A DNA stretch of 18,207 nucleotides from an uncultured Collinsella sp. GTDB lineage: Bacteria; Actinomycetota; Coriobacteriia; Coriobacteriales; Coriobacteriaceae. A model generated the notes under the pieces. The model was given only the letters and a program-made list of their open reading frames with translations, did not search any database and was not told where the DNA came from. Shown here in pieces: positions 1-7,394 of the stretch. The position numbers and the translations under genes were made by a program. The stretch is from the NCBI GenBank assembly GCA_902492855.1, contig CABUMU010000033.1, positions 1 through 18,207 on the forward strand, written 5' to 3'. Positions within the stretch are counted from its first letter, which is position 1, and each line of letters begins with the position of its first letter.

Positions 1-611
1 CCATCGACGCCGGTGGCCTTGAGCTGCGGCAGGTCGGCCGTCTTGACGCCGCCGCCCACTACGATGGGCACGGGGCTTGCCGCGTGGAGTGCGGCCAGAT
101 CCTCAAAGCTCTTGGTGATGATGGAGCCATCGGCTGCGCGTCCGCAGTCGCGCTTGGTCTCGGTCTCGTGGAGCGGGCCGATGCCCAGGTAGTCGACCAG
201 GCTCATGTCGGCGGTCTTGACGTACTCGAGCATCTCCTCGCAACGGGCCGAAAGGCCCACGATGGCATCGGGGCCCAAAAGTTTGCGGCAGACCTCGACG
301 GGAATATCGCTCTGGCCTACATGCACGCCATCGACAGCAATACCCTGCTCGCGCGCGGCGAGTACGCAGTCCAGGCGGTCGTCGATTAACAGGGCGACCT
401 GACCGGTCTTGCCAGCCTGTGCGATTGCCTGCGCGGCGTCGCCGGTCAGTGCGATGATCTCGCGGGCGCTTGCCACCTTGGAGCGCACCTGGATGCAGGT
501 AAAGCCTGCGTCGAGCGCCTGGGCCACCACATCGCCCACGGGGCGTCCCAGCGTGTTTTCGGGGCCGAGTACTAGATAGGCCGAGATATCAAGGTTGTCG
601 CGGATGCTCAT
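1..611 (-). CDS. thiE: Thiamine-phosphate synthase ThiE (3' end cut by window edge)
   Basis: ThiE couples hydroxymethylpyrimidine diphosphate to the thiazole phosphate to give thiamine monophosphate, in the cytosol. The ATG is at 611, with AGGAGG at 619-624 (7-nt spacer). About 203 codons are present, so only the last 10-25 residues of a usual 210-220 are missing. Seen in the translation: an INDR motif followed by DGVHVGQ, GPDAIVGLSA, the phosphate/substrate segment YLGIGPLHETETK, and a late IVVGGG strand, in the order expected for this TIM barrel. The start overlaps the stop of the preceding gene by 4 bases (ATGA), so translation is probably coupled. It is the third gene of the riboswitch-led thi operon. 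No thiD is visible in the window. Confidence 0.95.
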   Translation of the reverse strand, partial: MSIRDNLDISAYLVLGPENTLGRPVGDVVAQALDAGFTCIQVRSKVASAREIIALTGDAAQAIAQAGKTGQVALLIDDRLDCVLAAREQGIAVDGVHVGQSDIPVEVCRKLLGPDAIVGLSARCEEMLEYVKTADMSLVDYLGIGPLHETETKRDCGRAADGSIITKSFEDLAALHAASPVPIVVGGGVKTADLPQLKATGVD

Positions 612-949
612 CGTGCTTCCTCCTGCTTCTTGATCTGTGCTTCCATGCGCTCGAGCTTGCCGGTCATGGTGTCGGTAAATCCGGGACGAATATCGGCTTT
701 GAGCACGACTTCGGTGCGGATGCCCTTGTTTGCCAGAACAAAGGTTGCGTCGCGCACGACCTGCATGACCTCGTCCCAGTCGCCTTCGATCTCGGTAAAC
801 ATCGAGGTGGTGCGGTTGGGAAGGCCGCTCTCGCGTATGACGCGCACGACCTCGGCGACCTCGGCGGAGAGCTCATCGCCGGTGCCGCACGGGGCGATGG
901 CCACGGCGACGAGCGTGTTCATGCCGGCATTGGTTGTGGGCTCGGACAT
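608..949 (-). CDS. MTH1187/YqgV-type thiamine-binding protein
   Basis: This 113-residue cytosolic protein belongs to the MTH1187/YqgV family (formerly DUF77, Pfam Thiamine_BP), small ferredoxin-like folds that bind thiamine or related pyrimidines. Visible hallmarks are the N-terminal strand LVAVAIAPCGTGDELSAEV, the SGLPNRTTSMFTEIEGDWDEVM segment (quoted in part: the SMFTEIEG core is diagnostic) and a late strand region with TEVVLKADIRPG. The C-terminus is charged. The start is ATG 949 with GAGGAGG at 958-964 (8-nt spacer), lying inside the end of thiM. The gap to the thiM stop is 3 bases and the gene overlaps thiE by 4, so it is cotranscribed under the TPP riboswitch. Its operon position supports a thiamine-related role. 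The exact ligand and function (buffering, delivery or regulation) are not shown by sequence. Confidence 0.9.
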   Translation of the reverse strand: MSEPTTNAGMNTLVAVAIAPCGTGDELSAEVAEVVRVIRESGLPNRTTSMFTEIEGDWDEVMQVVRDATFVLANKGIRTEVVLKADIRPGFTDTMTGKLERMEAQIKKQEEAR

Positions 950-952
950 GGC

Positions 953-1792
953 CTATGCCTCCTCGAGCTCGAGTTGGTTATCGGCAATGTCCTGGGCGGT
1001 TGCGCGGTAGAGCTCGTCGATAAAGGCGACCTTAAAGCTTGCCGGGGCATCGGCGACAGCGGCGGCGCGCGTGCCGGCAACGTTGTAGACGGCGGTGCCG
1101 CAGACGGCTGCCGTAAACGGATCGGCAGCGCAGGCGTACACGGCCAGCACGCCGCCCTGCGAGCAGCCGCAGCCGGTGATCTTGGACATGAGCGGGCTGC
1201 CGCCGTGGGACTTGGCCACGGTCGTGCCGTCGGTGATTAGGTCGACTTCGCCCGAGACCACTACGGCGCCGCCGGTGTAGCGAGCGAGCGCCACGGCAGC
1301 ATCGCGGGCGGCGTCGACCGTGTCGGTGGTATCGACACCGCGCACGCGGCTCAGATCAGCCGCCTCGCCCTCAAGGCCCCACAGGCCGGCGAGCGCGATG
1401 ATCTCGGAGGCGTTGCCGCGTACGATGGCGGGCTTGTACTGCTTGAGCTCGTTTACCAGCTGGGTGCGCAGGCTGCCGATGCCCAGGCCCACCGGATCGA
1501 GCACCCAGGGCTTGCCGGCGTCGTGTGCCGCCTTGGCCGCGCGGGGAATCGTCTGCTCGTAGATGGGGAAGAGCGTGCCCATGTTGAGATAGATGGCGCC
1601 GCCGCCGGCAACGAGCGCCTCGCCCTCGTCGGGCAGATAGACCATGGCGGCCGAACCGCCCACGGCGAGCTGCGCGTTGGCGACAAAGTCGATCGTCACC
1701 GTGTTGGTGATGGAGCCGGCCATCGGATTGGTGGCGCGAATCTCATCCACGGCCTTGACCATATGTTGCTTAAGCTGTTCCGAATCAATCAC
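953..1792 (-). CDS. thiM: Hydroxyethylthiazole kinase ThiM
   Basis: ThiM phosphorylates 4-methyl-5-(2-hydroxyethyl)thiazole with ATP, the thiazole salvage step feeding ThiE. From a GTG start at 1792 it is 279 residues, close to the usual 260-275. This start is chosen because AAGGAGG at 1801-1807 sits 8 nt upstream. The longer open frame runs back through the terminator hairpin and riboswitch and cannot be coding. Ribokinase-like motifs are present: SITNTVTIDFVANAQLAVGG near the N-terminus, VLDPVGLG, a KPAIVRGNASEI segment, and the anion-hole/catalytic loop ITGCGCS near the C-terminus (family ITGTGC), which keeps the GxGC pattern. It is the first gene of the thi operon, followed after 3 bases by the thiamine-binding protein gene. 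Confidence 0.95.
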   Translation of the reverse strand: MIDSEQLKQHMVKAVDEIRATNPMAGSITNTVTIDFVANAQLAVGGSAAMVYLPDEGEALVAGGGAIYLNMGTLFPIYEQTIPRAAKAAHDAGKPWVLDPVGLGIGSLRTQLVNELKQYKPAIVRGNASEIIALAGLWGLEGEAADLSRVRGVDTTDTVDAARDAAVALARYTGGAVVVSGEVDLITDGTTVAKSHGGSPLMSKITGCGCSQGGVLAVYACAADPFTAAVCGTAVYNVAGTRAAAVADAPASFKVAFIDELYRATAQDIADNQLELEEA

Positions 1793-1814
1793 TGCACATG
1801 CCTCCTTGGCATAG

Positions 1815-1844
1815 AAAAGGGGCGCTGTGCATAGACAGCGCCCC
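1815..1844 (-). terminator. Intrinsic terminator of the TPP riboswitch leader
   Basis: On the minus strand a perfect 10-bp GC-rich stem (arms 1835-1844 and 1819-1828, GGGGCGCTGT type) with a 6-nt loop is followed directly by TTTT (1815-1818). It lies between the riboswitch aptamer and the thiM ribosome binding site, the place expected for ligand-controlled transcription attenuation. Confidence 0.88.
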
Positions 1845-1856
1845 TGTAAAGGCGGC

Positions 1857-1948
1857 ATGCTCCCTACGCCAGCATTAACTGACAGGTTCAAAGGATTGGG
1901 CCCCATGCCCTCTCAGCCTTGTGGTTTGCACCGCCGGCACTCCCGCAT
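1857..1948 (-). promoter_or_regulatory. TPP (THI-box) riboswitch
   Basis: Read on the minus strand, the leader contains the conserved THI-box blocks in order: GGGAGTGCC, the CTGAGA pyrimidine-binding segment, a CCTTTGAACCTG block, and TTAATGCTGGCGTAGGGA. Flanking ATGC (complement of 1945-1948) and GCAT (complement of 1857-1860) can close the P1 helix. It is followed by the intrinsic terminator and thiM. By established knowledge, bound thiamine diphosphate would favour termination and shut off thiM, the thiamine-binding gene and thiE. Confidence 0.96.
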
Positions 1949-1975
1949 CGAATCTGTTGTTCCCTATACTAACGC

Positions 1976-2010
1976 ACCTGCCAAAAAGGGACAGGTTTAT
2001 TTTGGCAGGT
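1976..2010. repeat. 11-bp inverted repeat, possible REPIN-like hairpin
   Basis: ACCTGCCAAAA (1976-1986) is exactly repeated in inverted form at 2000-2010, around a 13-base loop holding the motif GGGACAGG. It lies in the divergent space between the thi riboswitch and the HAD phosphatase gene. The GGGACAGG core and AT/GC pattern resemble hairpins mobilised by REP-associated Y1 transposases. That is inference; no such transposase gene is in the window. It could also act as an operator or hairpin for either flanking promoter. Confidence 0.6.
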
Positions 2011-2013
2011 CGT

Positions 2014-2019
2014 TACAAT
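2014..2019 (+). promoter_or_regulatory. Candidate -10 box for the HAD-LysR operon
   Basis: TACAAT (5 of 6 to consensus) lies 28 bases before the ATG of the HAD phosphatase gene. No convincing -35 box is seen at 16-18 bases upstream; that zone is the right arm and loop of the inverted repeat at 1976-2010. Low confidence. Confidence 0.3.
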
Positions 2020-2047
2020 AGGTAGGACCGATACGAATGGGGACTTC

Positions 2048-2947
2048 ATGATCAAACTTGTGCTGACCGATATGGACGATACGCTGATTCCAGCCGGGCA
2101 TGACGGCGCCAGCGACTACGCCATCGAGGGTATTCATGCCATGCAAGCGGCGGGTCTGCACTTTGGTCCGGTTTCGGGTCGTCAGCCGTCCGCGATGGGC
2201 TGGATGTTCAAAAATCGTTCCGAGTGTTTTTCGACTGGCGCGTTCTGTAACGGCCAGGTGATGTTTGTCGGCGGCGAAGTAGTCGCCTCGCACGCAATCG
2301 ACAACGATGCTCTGATGTGTTTGGCCGACTATCTGGAGCAAGAGACCGACGATACATTTTTAAAAGTCTATAGCCTGGGCGATGACTTTTGGGGCAACGA
2401 TGCCTATTGCGTGACGAGTGATCCCGAGCGCGTTCGTCGCGCCATGGAGTCGGGCGGCAACGCAGGCGAAGAGGCCCCGTGCCGTCCCGTCGTTGATGGC
2501 GCGCCGGTGTTTAAGGCGAATATCTGGAGTGCCCGTTCGCGTGAGGAGCTCGCGGAGCTACGCGAGCGCGTTGCCGTTGAGGTGCCGGAACTCTCGCTTG
2601 TGTTTCCCAACAACCGAGTGCGCCTGTTCGACATCCTTCCGGATGGTTGGGACAAGGGCTGCGCTGCGCTGGAGCTGGCGCGCGCCTTGGGCCTGACGCC
2701 CGACGAGGTGGCCGTATTTGGCGATTCCGATAACGATCTACCCATGATCGATGCCGTTCCCAACTCCGTTGCAGTCGCCAATGCCAATGAGGCCGTCACG
2801 GCTGCCGCGCGCTGGCATATCGGCGCCGCGGCAGATGATGCGGTCGCCGGGGCTCTGCATCAGATTGCCGCCTGCGCCGCGACGGGGGAGATGCCGCCGT
2901 TTATGCGTCAGGAGGGTGCAGCCGACGCGAATTTCGCGAACAGCTAA
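2048..2947 (+). CDS. Cof-type HAD-IIB family phosphatase
   Basis: This 299-residue cytosolic phosphatase belongs to the Cof/YidA subgroup of the HAD superfamily, enzymes that hydrolyse small phosphorylated metabolites such as sugar phosphates or flavin/pyridoxal phosphates. Motif I is LTDMDDTL with nucleophile Asp8 and acid/base Asp10. Motif II is the Ser of GPVSGRQ, motif III the Lys of GWDKG, and motif IV FGDSDNDLPM with the Mg-binding Asp residues. The long segment between motifs II and III is the C2B cap that sets substrate choice. The start ATG follows a modest GGGGA site. Ten bases separate its stop from the LysR gene, and the next ribosome binding site overlaps the stop codon, so the two are cotranscribed. 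The substrate cannot be told from sequence. Confidence 0.93.
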   Translation: MIKLVLTDMDDTLIPAGHDGASDYAIEGIHAMQAAGLHFGPVSGRQPSAMGWMFKNRSECFSTGAFCNGQVMFVGGEVVASHAIDNDALMCLADYLEQETDDTFLKVYSLGDDFWGNDAYCVTSDPERVRRAMESGGNAGEEAPCRPVVDGAPVFKANIWSARSREELAELRERVAVEVPELSLVFPNNRVRLFDILPDGWDKGCAALELARALGLTPDEVAVFGDSDNDLPMIDAVPNSVAVANANEAVTAAARWHIGAAADDAVAGALHQIAACAATGEMPPFMRQEGAADANFANS

Positions 2948-2957
2948 GGAGACAGCC

Positions 2958-3854
2958 ATGAAGCTCCAACAGCTCAGATATGTCGTCAAAGTTGCCGAAT
3001 GCGGCAGCATTACCGAGGCCTCGCGCCGTCTCTTTGTGTCGCAGCCTTCGATTACCGCGTCGATTCGCGATCTCGAAAACGAGATGGGTGTGCACATCTT
3101 TGAGCGCACCAACAAGGGCGTCATTGTGTCCGAGGAAGGCGAGACCTTCTTGGGCTATGCGCGCCAGGTACTCGACCAGGCCGACCTGCTCGAGGGCAAG
3201 TACAAGGGCGCATCCGAGCAGGTGCCGCACTTTAGTGTGAGCTGCCAGCATTATTCCTTTGCCGTCAACGCGTTTGTCGACGTGATCCGCGAGTTCGATG
3301 CCGCGCGTTACGACTTCACCCTGCGCGAGGAGCAGACTCACGAGATTATCGAGGATGTCGCGCATATGAAAAGCGAACTGGGCATCCTGTACTTATCCGA
3401 GCATAACCGCGAGGTCATCGAGCGCATGCTGGTGGCCAACGAGCTCGTGTTCGAAGGACTCTTCTGCGCCACGCCGCATGTCTTCGTCTGCGCCGACCAT
3501 CCGCTGGCGGACCGCTCCAGCGTGACGCTCGAGGATCTGGAAGACTACCCGTTCCTGTCCTACGAGCAGGGCAGCTACAACTCGTTTTACTATTCCGAGG
3601 AGCTGACCTCGACGTTCGAGCGTCGCAAAAATATCCGCGTGCGCGACCGTGCGACGTTGTTCAATTTGGCCATGGGCCTCAACGGCTACACGGTATGCTC
3701 GGGCGTGATCAGCCACGAGCTCAACGGCCCCGGCATTATCTCGATTCCGCTCGACGTGGACGAGTACATGGAGATTGGCATCATCACGCGCAAGAACACG
3801 ACGCTTACGCGCTACGGTCGGGCCTATATCGACGCGATTCGTCAGCATATCTAG
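2958..3854 (+). CDS. LysR-family transcriptional regulator (probable methionine/sulfur-type)
   Basis: The protein has 298 residues. An N-terminal winged helix-turn-helix (about residues 1-60: MKLQQLRYVVKVAECGSITEASRRL, quoted in part as LRYVVKVAECGSITEA, then VSQPSITASIRDLE) is followed by a two-lobed effector domain. The start is ATG 2958 with AAGGAGA at 2946-2952. An upstream open frame exists but runs through the HAD gene in another frame and has no better start. The N-terminal wording resembles the CmbR/MetR-like group that controls methionine and cysteine genes in Gram-positive bacteria. That placement is from memory and not certain. It fits the next gene, a MetE-type methyltransferase with a LysR box in front (3901-3923). 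It probably acts as an effector-dependent activator there, and the effector is unknown. Confidence 0.93.
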   Translation: MKLQQLRYVVKVAECGSITEASRRLFVSQPSITASIRDLENEMGVHIFERTNKGVIVSEEGETFLGYARQVLDQADLLEGKYKGASEQVPHFSVSCQHYSFAVNAFVDVIREFDAARYDFTLREEQTHEIIEDVAHMKSELGILYLSEHNREVIERMLVANELVFEGLFCATPHVFVCADHPLADRSSVTLEDLEDYPFLSYEQGSYNSFYYSEELTSTFERRKNIRVRDRATLFNLAMGLNGYTVCSGVISHELNGPGIISIPLDVDEYMEIGIITRKNTTLTRYGRAYIDAIRQHI

Positions 3855-3900
3855 GCTGCTGTGCTCCGCACGGTTCAAGTCTCTTTATGACAGTCCAGAC

Positions 3901-3923
3901 TGATATAGGAAACATCTATATCA
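3901..3923. promoter_or_regulatory. LysR box upstream of the MetE-type gene
   Basis: TGATATAG and its inverted copy CTATATCA are separated by 7 bases (GAAACAT). Inside them lies the T-N11-A core (T3906, A3918) typical of LysR binding sites. It is 47 bases after the LysR gene stop and about 87 before the methyltransferase ATG. A possible -10 TATATT (3939-3944) would put the downstream half-site over the -35 position. That suits an activator-dependent promoter with no good -35 box. Confidence 0.6.
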
Positions 3924-4009
3924 AACTGTTATAAACGTATATTTTACGATGGTCATATGAGCGCTCATACTCTGTCCCAGTAAAGCAACCAATGCAAAGG
4001 GAGATATCT

Positions 4010-5143
4010 ATGAGCACTTCGATTCAACCGAACGCGCCGTTTCGCGCCGATATCGTCGGCAGCTTTCTTCGTCCGCAGGCTGTAAAGGACGCCCGTGCCG
4101 CCTATGTCGCGGGTAAACTCGACGCTTCCGGCCTTAAGGCCGTCGAGGACGATGCCATTCGCGATTTGGTGGCCAAGCAGAAGGCCGCCGGCCTGCAGGT
4201 GATCACCGATGGCGAGTTCCGCCGCAGCTACTGGCACCTCGATTTTATGTGGGGCCTTAACGGCATTGAGCGCCGCACCTCACGCACGGGTTATATGTTC
4301 CATGACGAGGAGACGACGGCCGACACCGCCGTGGTTACCGGTCCCATTAGCGGCGAGAACCACCCGTTCGTCGAGCATTTTAAGTTCGTCAAGGCGCTTG
4401 AGGAGGAGGGCCAGGTCGCACGCCAGACCATTCCGGCGCCGATCCAGACGTTCTCTGAGGTCACGCTCGATCGCTGCGATGGCCAGCAGGAGAGCCTGCG
4501 CGCTGTCTATAAGACCGATGAGGAACTTGCCGACGCCATTGCAGCCGCTTATCGCACGGTGATCGCCGACCTGTACGCAGCAGGCTGCCGCAACATCCAG
4601 TTTGATGACTGCACCTGGGGCATCTACTGCGATACCGATTTTGTCGCCAAAACCGGCATGAGCCCGGTCGACCTGCAAAAGGTAAGCGAGCTGGGCGTGG
4701 CGCTCAACAACGCCGCCATCGAGGGCAAGCCCGACGATTTGGTCATCAACACGCACGTGTGCCGCGGCAACTACCACTCCACCTACGCTTTTGAAGGCGG
4801 CTACGACCCTATCGCTCCGTATCTGTTCGCACATGAGAATGTCGATGCGTTCTATCTGGAGTTCGACACGCCGCGCGCCGGCGGCTTTGAGCCGCTCAAG
4901 TACGTCGCTCCCGGCAAGAAGGTCGTGCTGGGCTTGGTAACCACCAAGGCGGCAGAGCTCGAGAACGAGGATGTTATCGTCGAGCGCATCCGCGAAGCCG
5001 CTAAGTACGTGCCGCTCGAGAATCTGTACCTGTCGCCCCAGTGCGGCTTTGCCAGCTGCGAGATTGGCAACAAGCTGACCGAGGACGAGCAATGGGCGAA
5101 GATCGCGCTGGTCAAGCGCATTGCCGAGCGCGTTTGGAAGTAA
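4010..5143 (+). CDS. MetE C-terminal-type cobalamin-independent methyltransferase (YxjG/YxjH-like)
   Basis: The protein has 377 residues, half the size of MetE. It corresponds to the catalytic C-terminal barrel alone, as in Bacillus subtilis YxjG/YxjH and related archaeal or corrinoid-linked enzymes. Zinc ligands expected for the family are visible: His249 and Cys251 (INTHVCRGNY), Glu284 (YLEFD) and Cys345 (SPQCGFAS). The N-terminal part has the VGSFLRP start and ITDGEFRR typical of the family. Expected role: transfer of a methyl group to homocysteine to make methionine. The methyl donor for these short forms is not settled, and folate with several Glu residues is only one option. The start is ATG 4010 with AAAGGGAG just upstream. 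It lies downstream of a LysR gene and LysR box. No SAM riboswitch or T-box was recognised in the 155-base leader. Confidence 0.9.
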   Translation: MSTSIQPNAPFRADIVGSFLRPQAVKDARAAYVAGKLDASGLKAVEDDAIRDLVAKQKAAGLQVITDGEFRRSYWHLDFMWGLNGIERRTSRTGYMFHDEETTADTAVVTGPISGENHPFVEHFKFVKALEEEGQVARQTIPAPIQTFSEVTLDRCDGQQESLRAVYKTDEELADAIAAAYRTVIADLYAAGCRNIQFDDCTWGIYCDTDFVAKTGMSPVDLQKVSELGVALNNAAIEGKPDDLVINTHVCRGNYHSTYAFEGGYDPIAPYLFAHENVDAFYLEFDTPRAGGFEPLKYVAPGKKVVLGLVTTKAAELENEDVIVERIREAAKYVPLENLYLSPQCGFASCEIGNKLTEDEQWAKIALVKRIAERVWK

Positions 5144-5268
5144 CGCTAGCGTTTGCAGGTGGCGGCGCGTGCGAGGCATTGCGTATCGCGTACAATGGTT
5201 CGGATCGTATCGTTCGGGCAGGTTATCCGATATGCCTGATCGCCCTTCCATTTTTTGAAAGGACTCTC

Positions 5269-6603
5269 ATGTCCCGGTCTTCGACGCCCGCCGTCACCGA
5301 TGCCATCTACGATGCATCGTCGCTCGGCCGCCCGCGCATGTTTGTGTTGGGTTTGCAACACATGTTTGCGATGTTCGGAGCCACGGTGCTCGTGCCCGTG
5401 CTCACCGGCCTTTCCGTTTCGACGACGCTTCTGTTCGCCGGCATCGGCACGCTGCTGTTTCATTTTCTATCGCGCGGTAAGGTGCCCGCGTTCCTGGGCT
5501 CGTCGTTTGCCTTTATCGCGGGTTATGCCGCCGTTGCGCCCAACGGCGAGGCCGAGCTTTTGCCCTACGCTTGCCTGGGCGTTGTCTGCGCCGGCCTGCT
5601 CTATCCGGTGCTGGCAGCGCTGTTCCGCGCATTTGGCGCCAAGCGTGTCATGCACTTCTTCCCGCCGGTGGTGACCGGCCCCATCGTCATTTCCATCGGC
5701 CTGATCTTGGCAAGCTCTGCTATCGCCAACTGCCAGACCAACTGGCTTGTTGCCGTTGTCGCTGTGGCCGTGATCGTCATCTGCAATATTTGGGGCCGCG
5801 GCATGGTTAAGATCGTGCCGATTCTGCTGGGCGTCGTGGTGAGCTATGCCGTTGCGGCCGCGTTGGGTGAGGTCGACTTCTCTGGCGTCGCAGCCGCCCC
5901 CTGGGTTGGCTTGCCCGTCGTGTGGGACAACACCGTGTTTGCGCTCTTTGGACCGCAGCTCGATAGCGGTCTTGCCACGACGGCCATCATCACCATCATG
6001 CCGCTGGCCTTTGCGACCATGATTGAGCACATTGGCGATATCTCCGCCATTGGCTCTACCTGCGAACGCAATTACATTGCCGATCCCGGTCTGCACCGCA
6101 CGCTGCTCGGCGATGGTCTTGCTACGATTCTGGCTTCGCTCTTTGGCGCTCCGGCCAACACCACGTATGGTGAGAACACCGGCGTGCTTGCCCTGACGCG
6201 CGTGTTCGACCCGCGCGTGATTCGCATTGCCGCGTGCTGCGCCATCGTGCTTTCGTTCTGTCCCAAGTTCGCTGCCGTGATCGCCGCCATGCCGGCATGC
6301 GTTATCGGCGGCGTGTCGCTTGTGCTTTACGGCATGATCAGCGCTGTGGGCGTCCGCAACCTCATCGAGAACCAGGTCGATTTCCAGAACAACCGCAATG
6401 TGCTGGTGGCCGCTCTGGTGCTCGTGCTTTCACTCGGCATTGCCTACAGCACTGCCGGCGCCATCGTGTTGGAGCTAGGCGGCGTGACGATTTCGCTTTC
6501 CGGCCTTGCCGTGGGCTCGCTGGTGGGCATCGTGCTCAACGCGATTCTGCCCGGCAATGATTTTGAGTTCGACGTTTCTGAGCTTGAGGAGGCTGCTGAG
6601 TAG
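5269..6603 (+). CDS. uraA: Uracil permease, UraA-type (NCS2 family)
   Basis: This 444-residue integral membrane protein of the nucleobase-cation symporter-2 family probably takes up uracil with protons. It shows LGLQHMFAMFGATVLVPVLTGL in TM1 (signature in part: LQHMFAMFGATVL), FLGSSFAFI in TM3, and the two ligand Glu residues known from E. coli UraA. These are Glu253 in MIEHIGD and Glu302 in TTYGENTG, 49 residues apart as in UraA. About 14 hydrophobic segments follow the family pattern, and the C-terminus is short and acidic. The start ATG 5269 is chosen because GAAAGGA lies just upstream and the longer frame overlaps the methyltransferase gene. A TACAAT (5191-5196) in the 125-base gap may be its own -10 box. 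It ends at a strong bidirectional terminator. Confidence 0.94.
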   Translation: MSRSSTPAVTDAIYDASSLGRPRMFVLGLQHMFAMFGATVLVPVLTGLSVSTTLLFAGIGTLLFHFLSRGKVPAFLGSSFAFIAGYAAVAPNGEAELLPYACLGVVCAGLLYPVLAALFRAFGAKRVMHFFPPVVTGPIVISIGLILASSAIANCQTNWLVAVVAVAVIVICNIWGRGMVKIVPILLGVVVSYAVAAALGEVDFSGVAAAPWVGLPVVWDNTVFALFGPQLDSGLATTAIITIMPLAFATMIEHIGDISAIGSTCERNYIADPGLHRTLLGDGLATILASLFGAPANTTYGENTGVLALTRVFDPRVIRIAACCAIVLSFCPKFAAVIAAMPACVIGGVSLVLYGMISAVGVRNLIENQVDFQNNRNVLVAALVLVLSLGIAYSTAGAIVLELGGVTISLSGLAVGSLVGIVLNAILPGNDFEFDVSELEEAAE

Positions 6604-6623
6604 CAACTGCGTCCAGCTGAATC

Positions 6624-6662
6624 AAAAAATGGCGCCCATGCGTACGCGCGGGCGCCATTTTT
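6624..6662. terminator. Bidirectional intrinsic terminator between uraA and the esterase gene
   Basis: ATGGCGCCC (6629-6637) pairs with GGGCGCCAT (6650-6658). It is flanked by a run of A on the left (6624-6629) and T on the right (6658-6662), so it ends transcripts from both sides. The last codon of the leftward esterase gene (TAA, complement of 6661-6663) lies in the T/A flank, so the terminator is fully shared by two convergent genes. Confidence 0.9.
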
Positions 6663-7326
6663 AATGCGTCAATATCCAGTGGATGCCATGTGCCATGCGC
6701 AGGTCGGTCTGGGCAAAGTGATTGCCGGGGTTGAGCTCCAGCGTTGTTGGAATGCCGCGCTCGACGAGCAACGCTTCCATCGCGCGCGTATCGTCGAGTA
6801 CGTGCCGCATCATGCGGTTGGGCGTCTTGGTTTCCTTTTTACCGAGCGACAGATAGGCGGCGTCGGGCGTAGCTGTCATCGTGCGCTCGCGCGCGTAGTC
6901 GATAAAGCCGGGGAACCACAGCGACCCCGATGCACTCGACGCGCGCTCAAAGACATCTGTTTGCCAAAGTGCCCACAGTGCAAAAAGACCCGCCAACGAG
7001 TAGCCGGCAACGCCGCGCCAGGCGGGCGGTTGCGGGAGCGATGATTCGGCCTGGGGGATTATCTGCTTCAACAACTCGTCAAGAAAACCAGCGGCCTGTC
7101 CGCCAAAGGGCTCGGCATCTCGTATAGTTCCGTCGCATTCCCAGGGGCTCAGCTCGCGATTCCAATCGAGCCCTCCAATGGCGACAAGGGTGAACGGCGG
7201 GCAGTCGAGCTCTCGGCAGCGCTCGTAGACTTCACTACCGTCGCCCATAACCACGGGGAGATAGATGGCGGGCGCGCCTTCCGCACACTCTGAATAAACG
7301 TTTATCTGCTTATGATGCGCTTCCAA
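6661..7326 (-). CDS. Alpha/beta-hydrolase-fold esterase (PF00756-like)
   Basis: The protein has about 221 residues from a TTG at 7326 and resembles the esterase D/Fes-like group of alpha/beta hydrolases. The nucleophile elbow is GYSLAG with Ser110, followed by LFALWALW and the ASGSLWFPGF segment typical of this group. The catalytic His is probably His203 in PGNHF, and the acid may be Glu165 in LGKKETKT. There is no signal peptide, so it is cytosolic. The start is uncertain. The open frame continues upstream through the azgA terminator, which rules out the longest form. TTG 7326 follows AGAGAAG at 6 nt; GTG and TTG codons somewhat upstream or Met27 are alternatives. The substrate is unknown. 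The gene sits alone between two convergent or upstream terminators, so it is probably a single-gene transcript. Confidence 0.8.
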   Translation of the reverse strand: MEAHHKQINVYSECAEGAPAIYLPVVMGDGSEVYERCRELDCPPFTLVAIGGLDWNRELSPWECDGTIRDAEPFGGQAAGFLDELLKQIIPQAESSLPQPPAWRGVAGYSLAGLFALWALWQTDVFERASSASGSLWFPGFIDYARERTMTATPDAAYLSLGKKETKTPNRMMRHVLDDTRAMEALLVERGIPTTLELNPGNHFAQTDLRMAHGIHWILTH

Positions 7327-7394
7327 GGCAGGCTTCTCTCGGTGTTGTGATATTGACAGCCTCAATTGTCGCACGCTGGCACGGGGGCAGACGC

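Noticed and set aside
1793..1906. Longer thiM starting at the upstream ATG (1906)
   Set aside because: It would translate the terminator and part of the TPP riboswitch; GTG 1792 has the ribosome site.
2751..2957. Longer LysR protein starting within the HAD gene
   Set aside because: The extra part overlaps the HAD frame and does not resemble LysR; ATG 2958 with AAGGAGA gives the normal N-terminus.
3855..4009. SAM riboswitch or T-box in front of the MetE-type gene
   Set aside because: None of the conserved blocks of either element was found; a LysR box explains the region better.
4280..5251. 323-codon open frame on minus, antisense to the MetE-type gene
   Set aside because: Shadow of a gene with all zinc ligands; its Leu/Asp/Gly-rich product has no motif.
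5217..5256. Transcription attenuator before uraA
   Set aside because: A weak bulged hairpin (5217-5236) is followed by six T's only 14 bases later; this does not make a proper terminator, and no PyrR-type site is seen.
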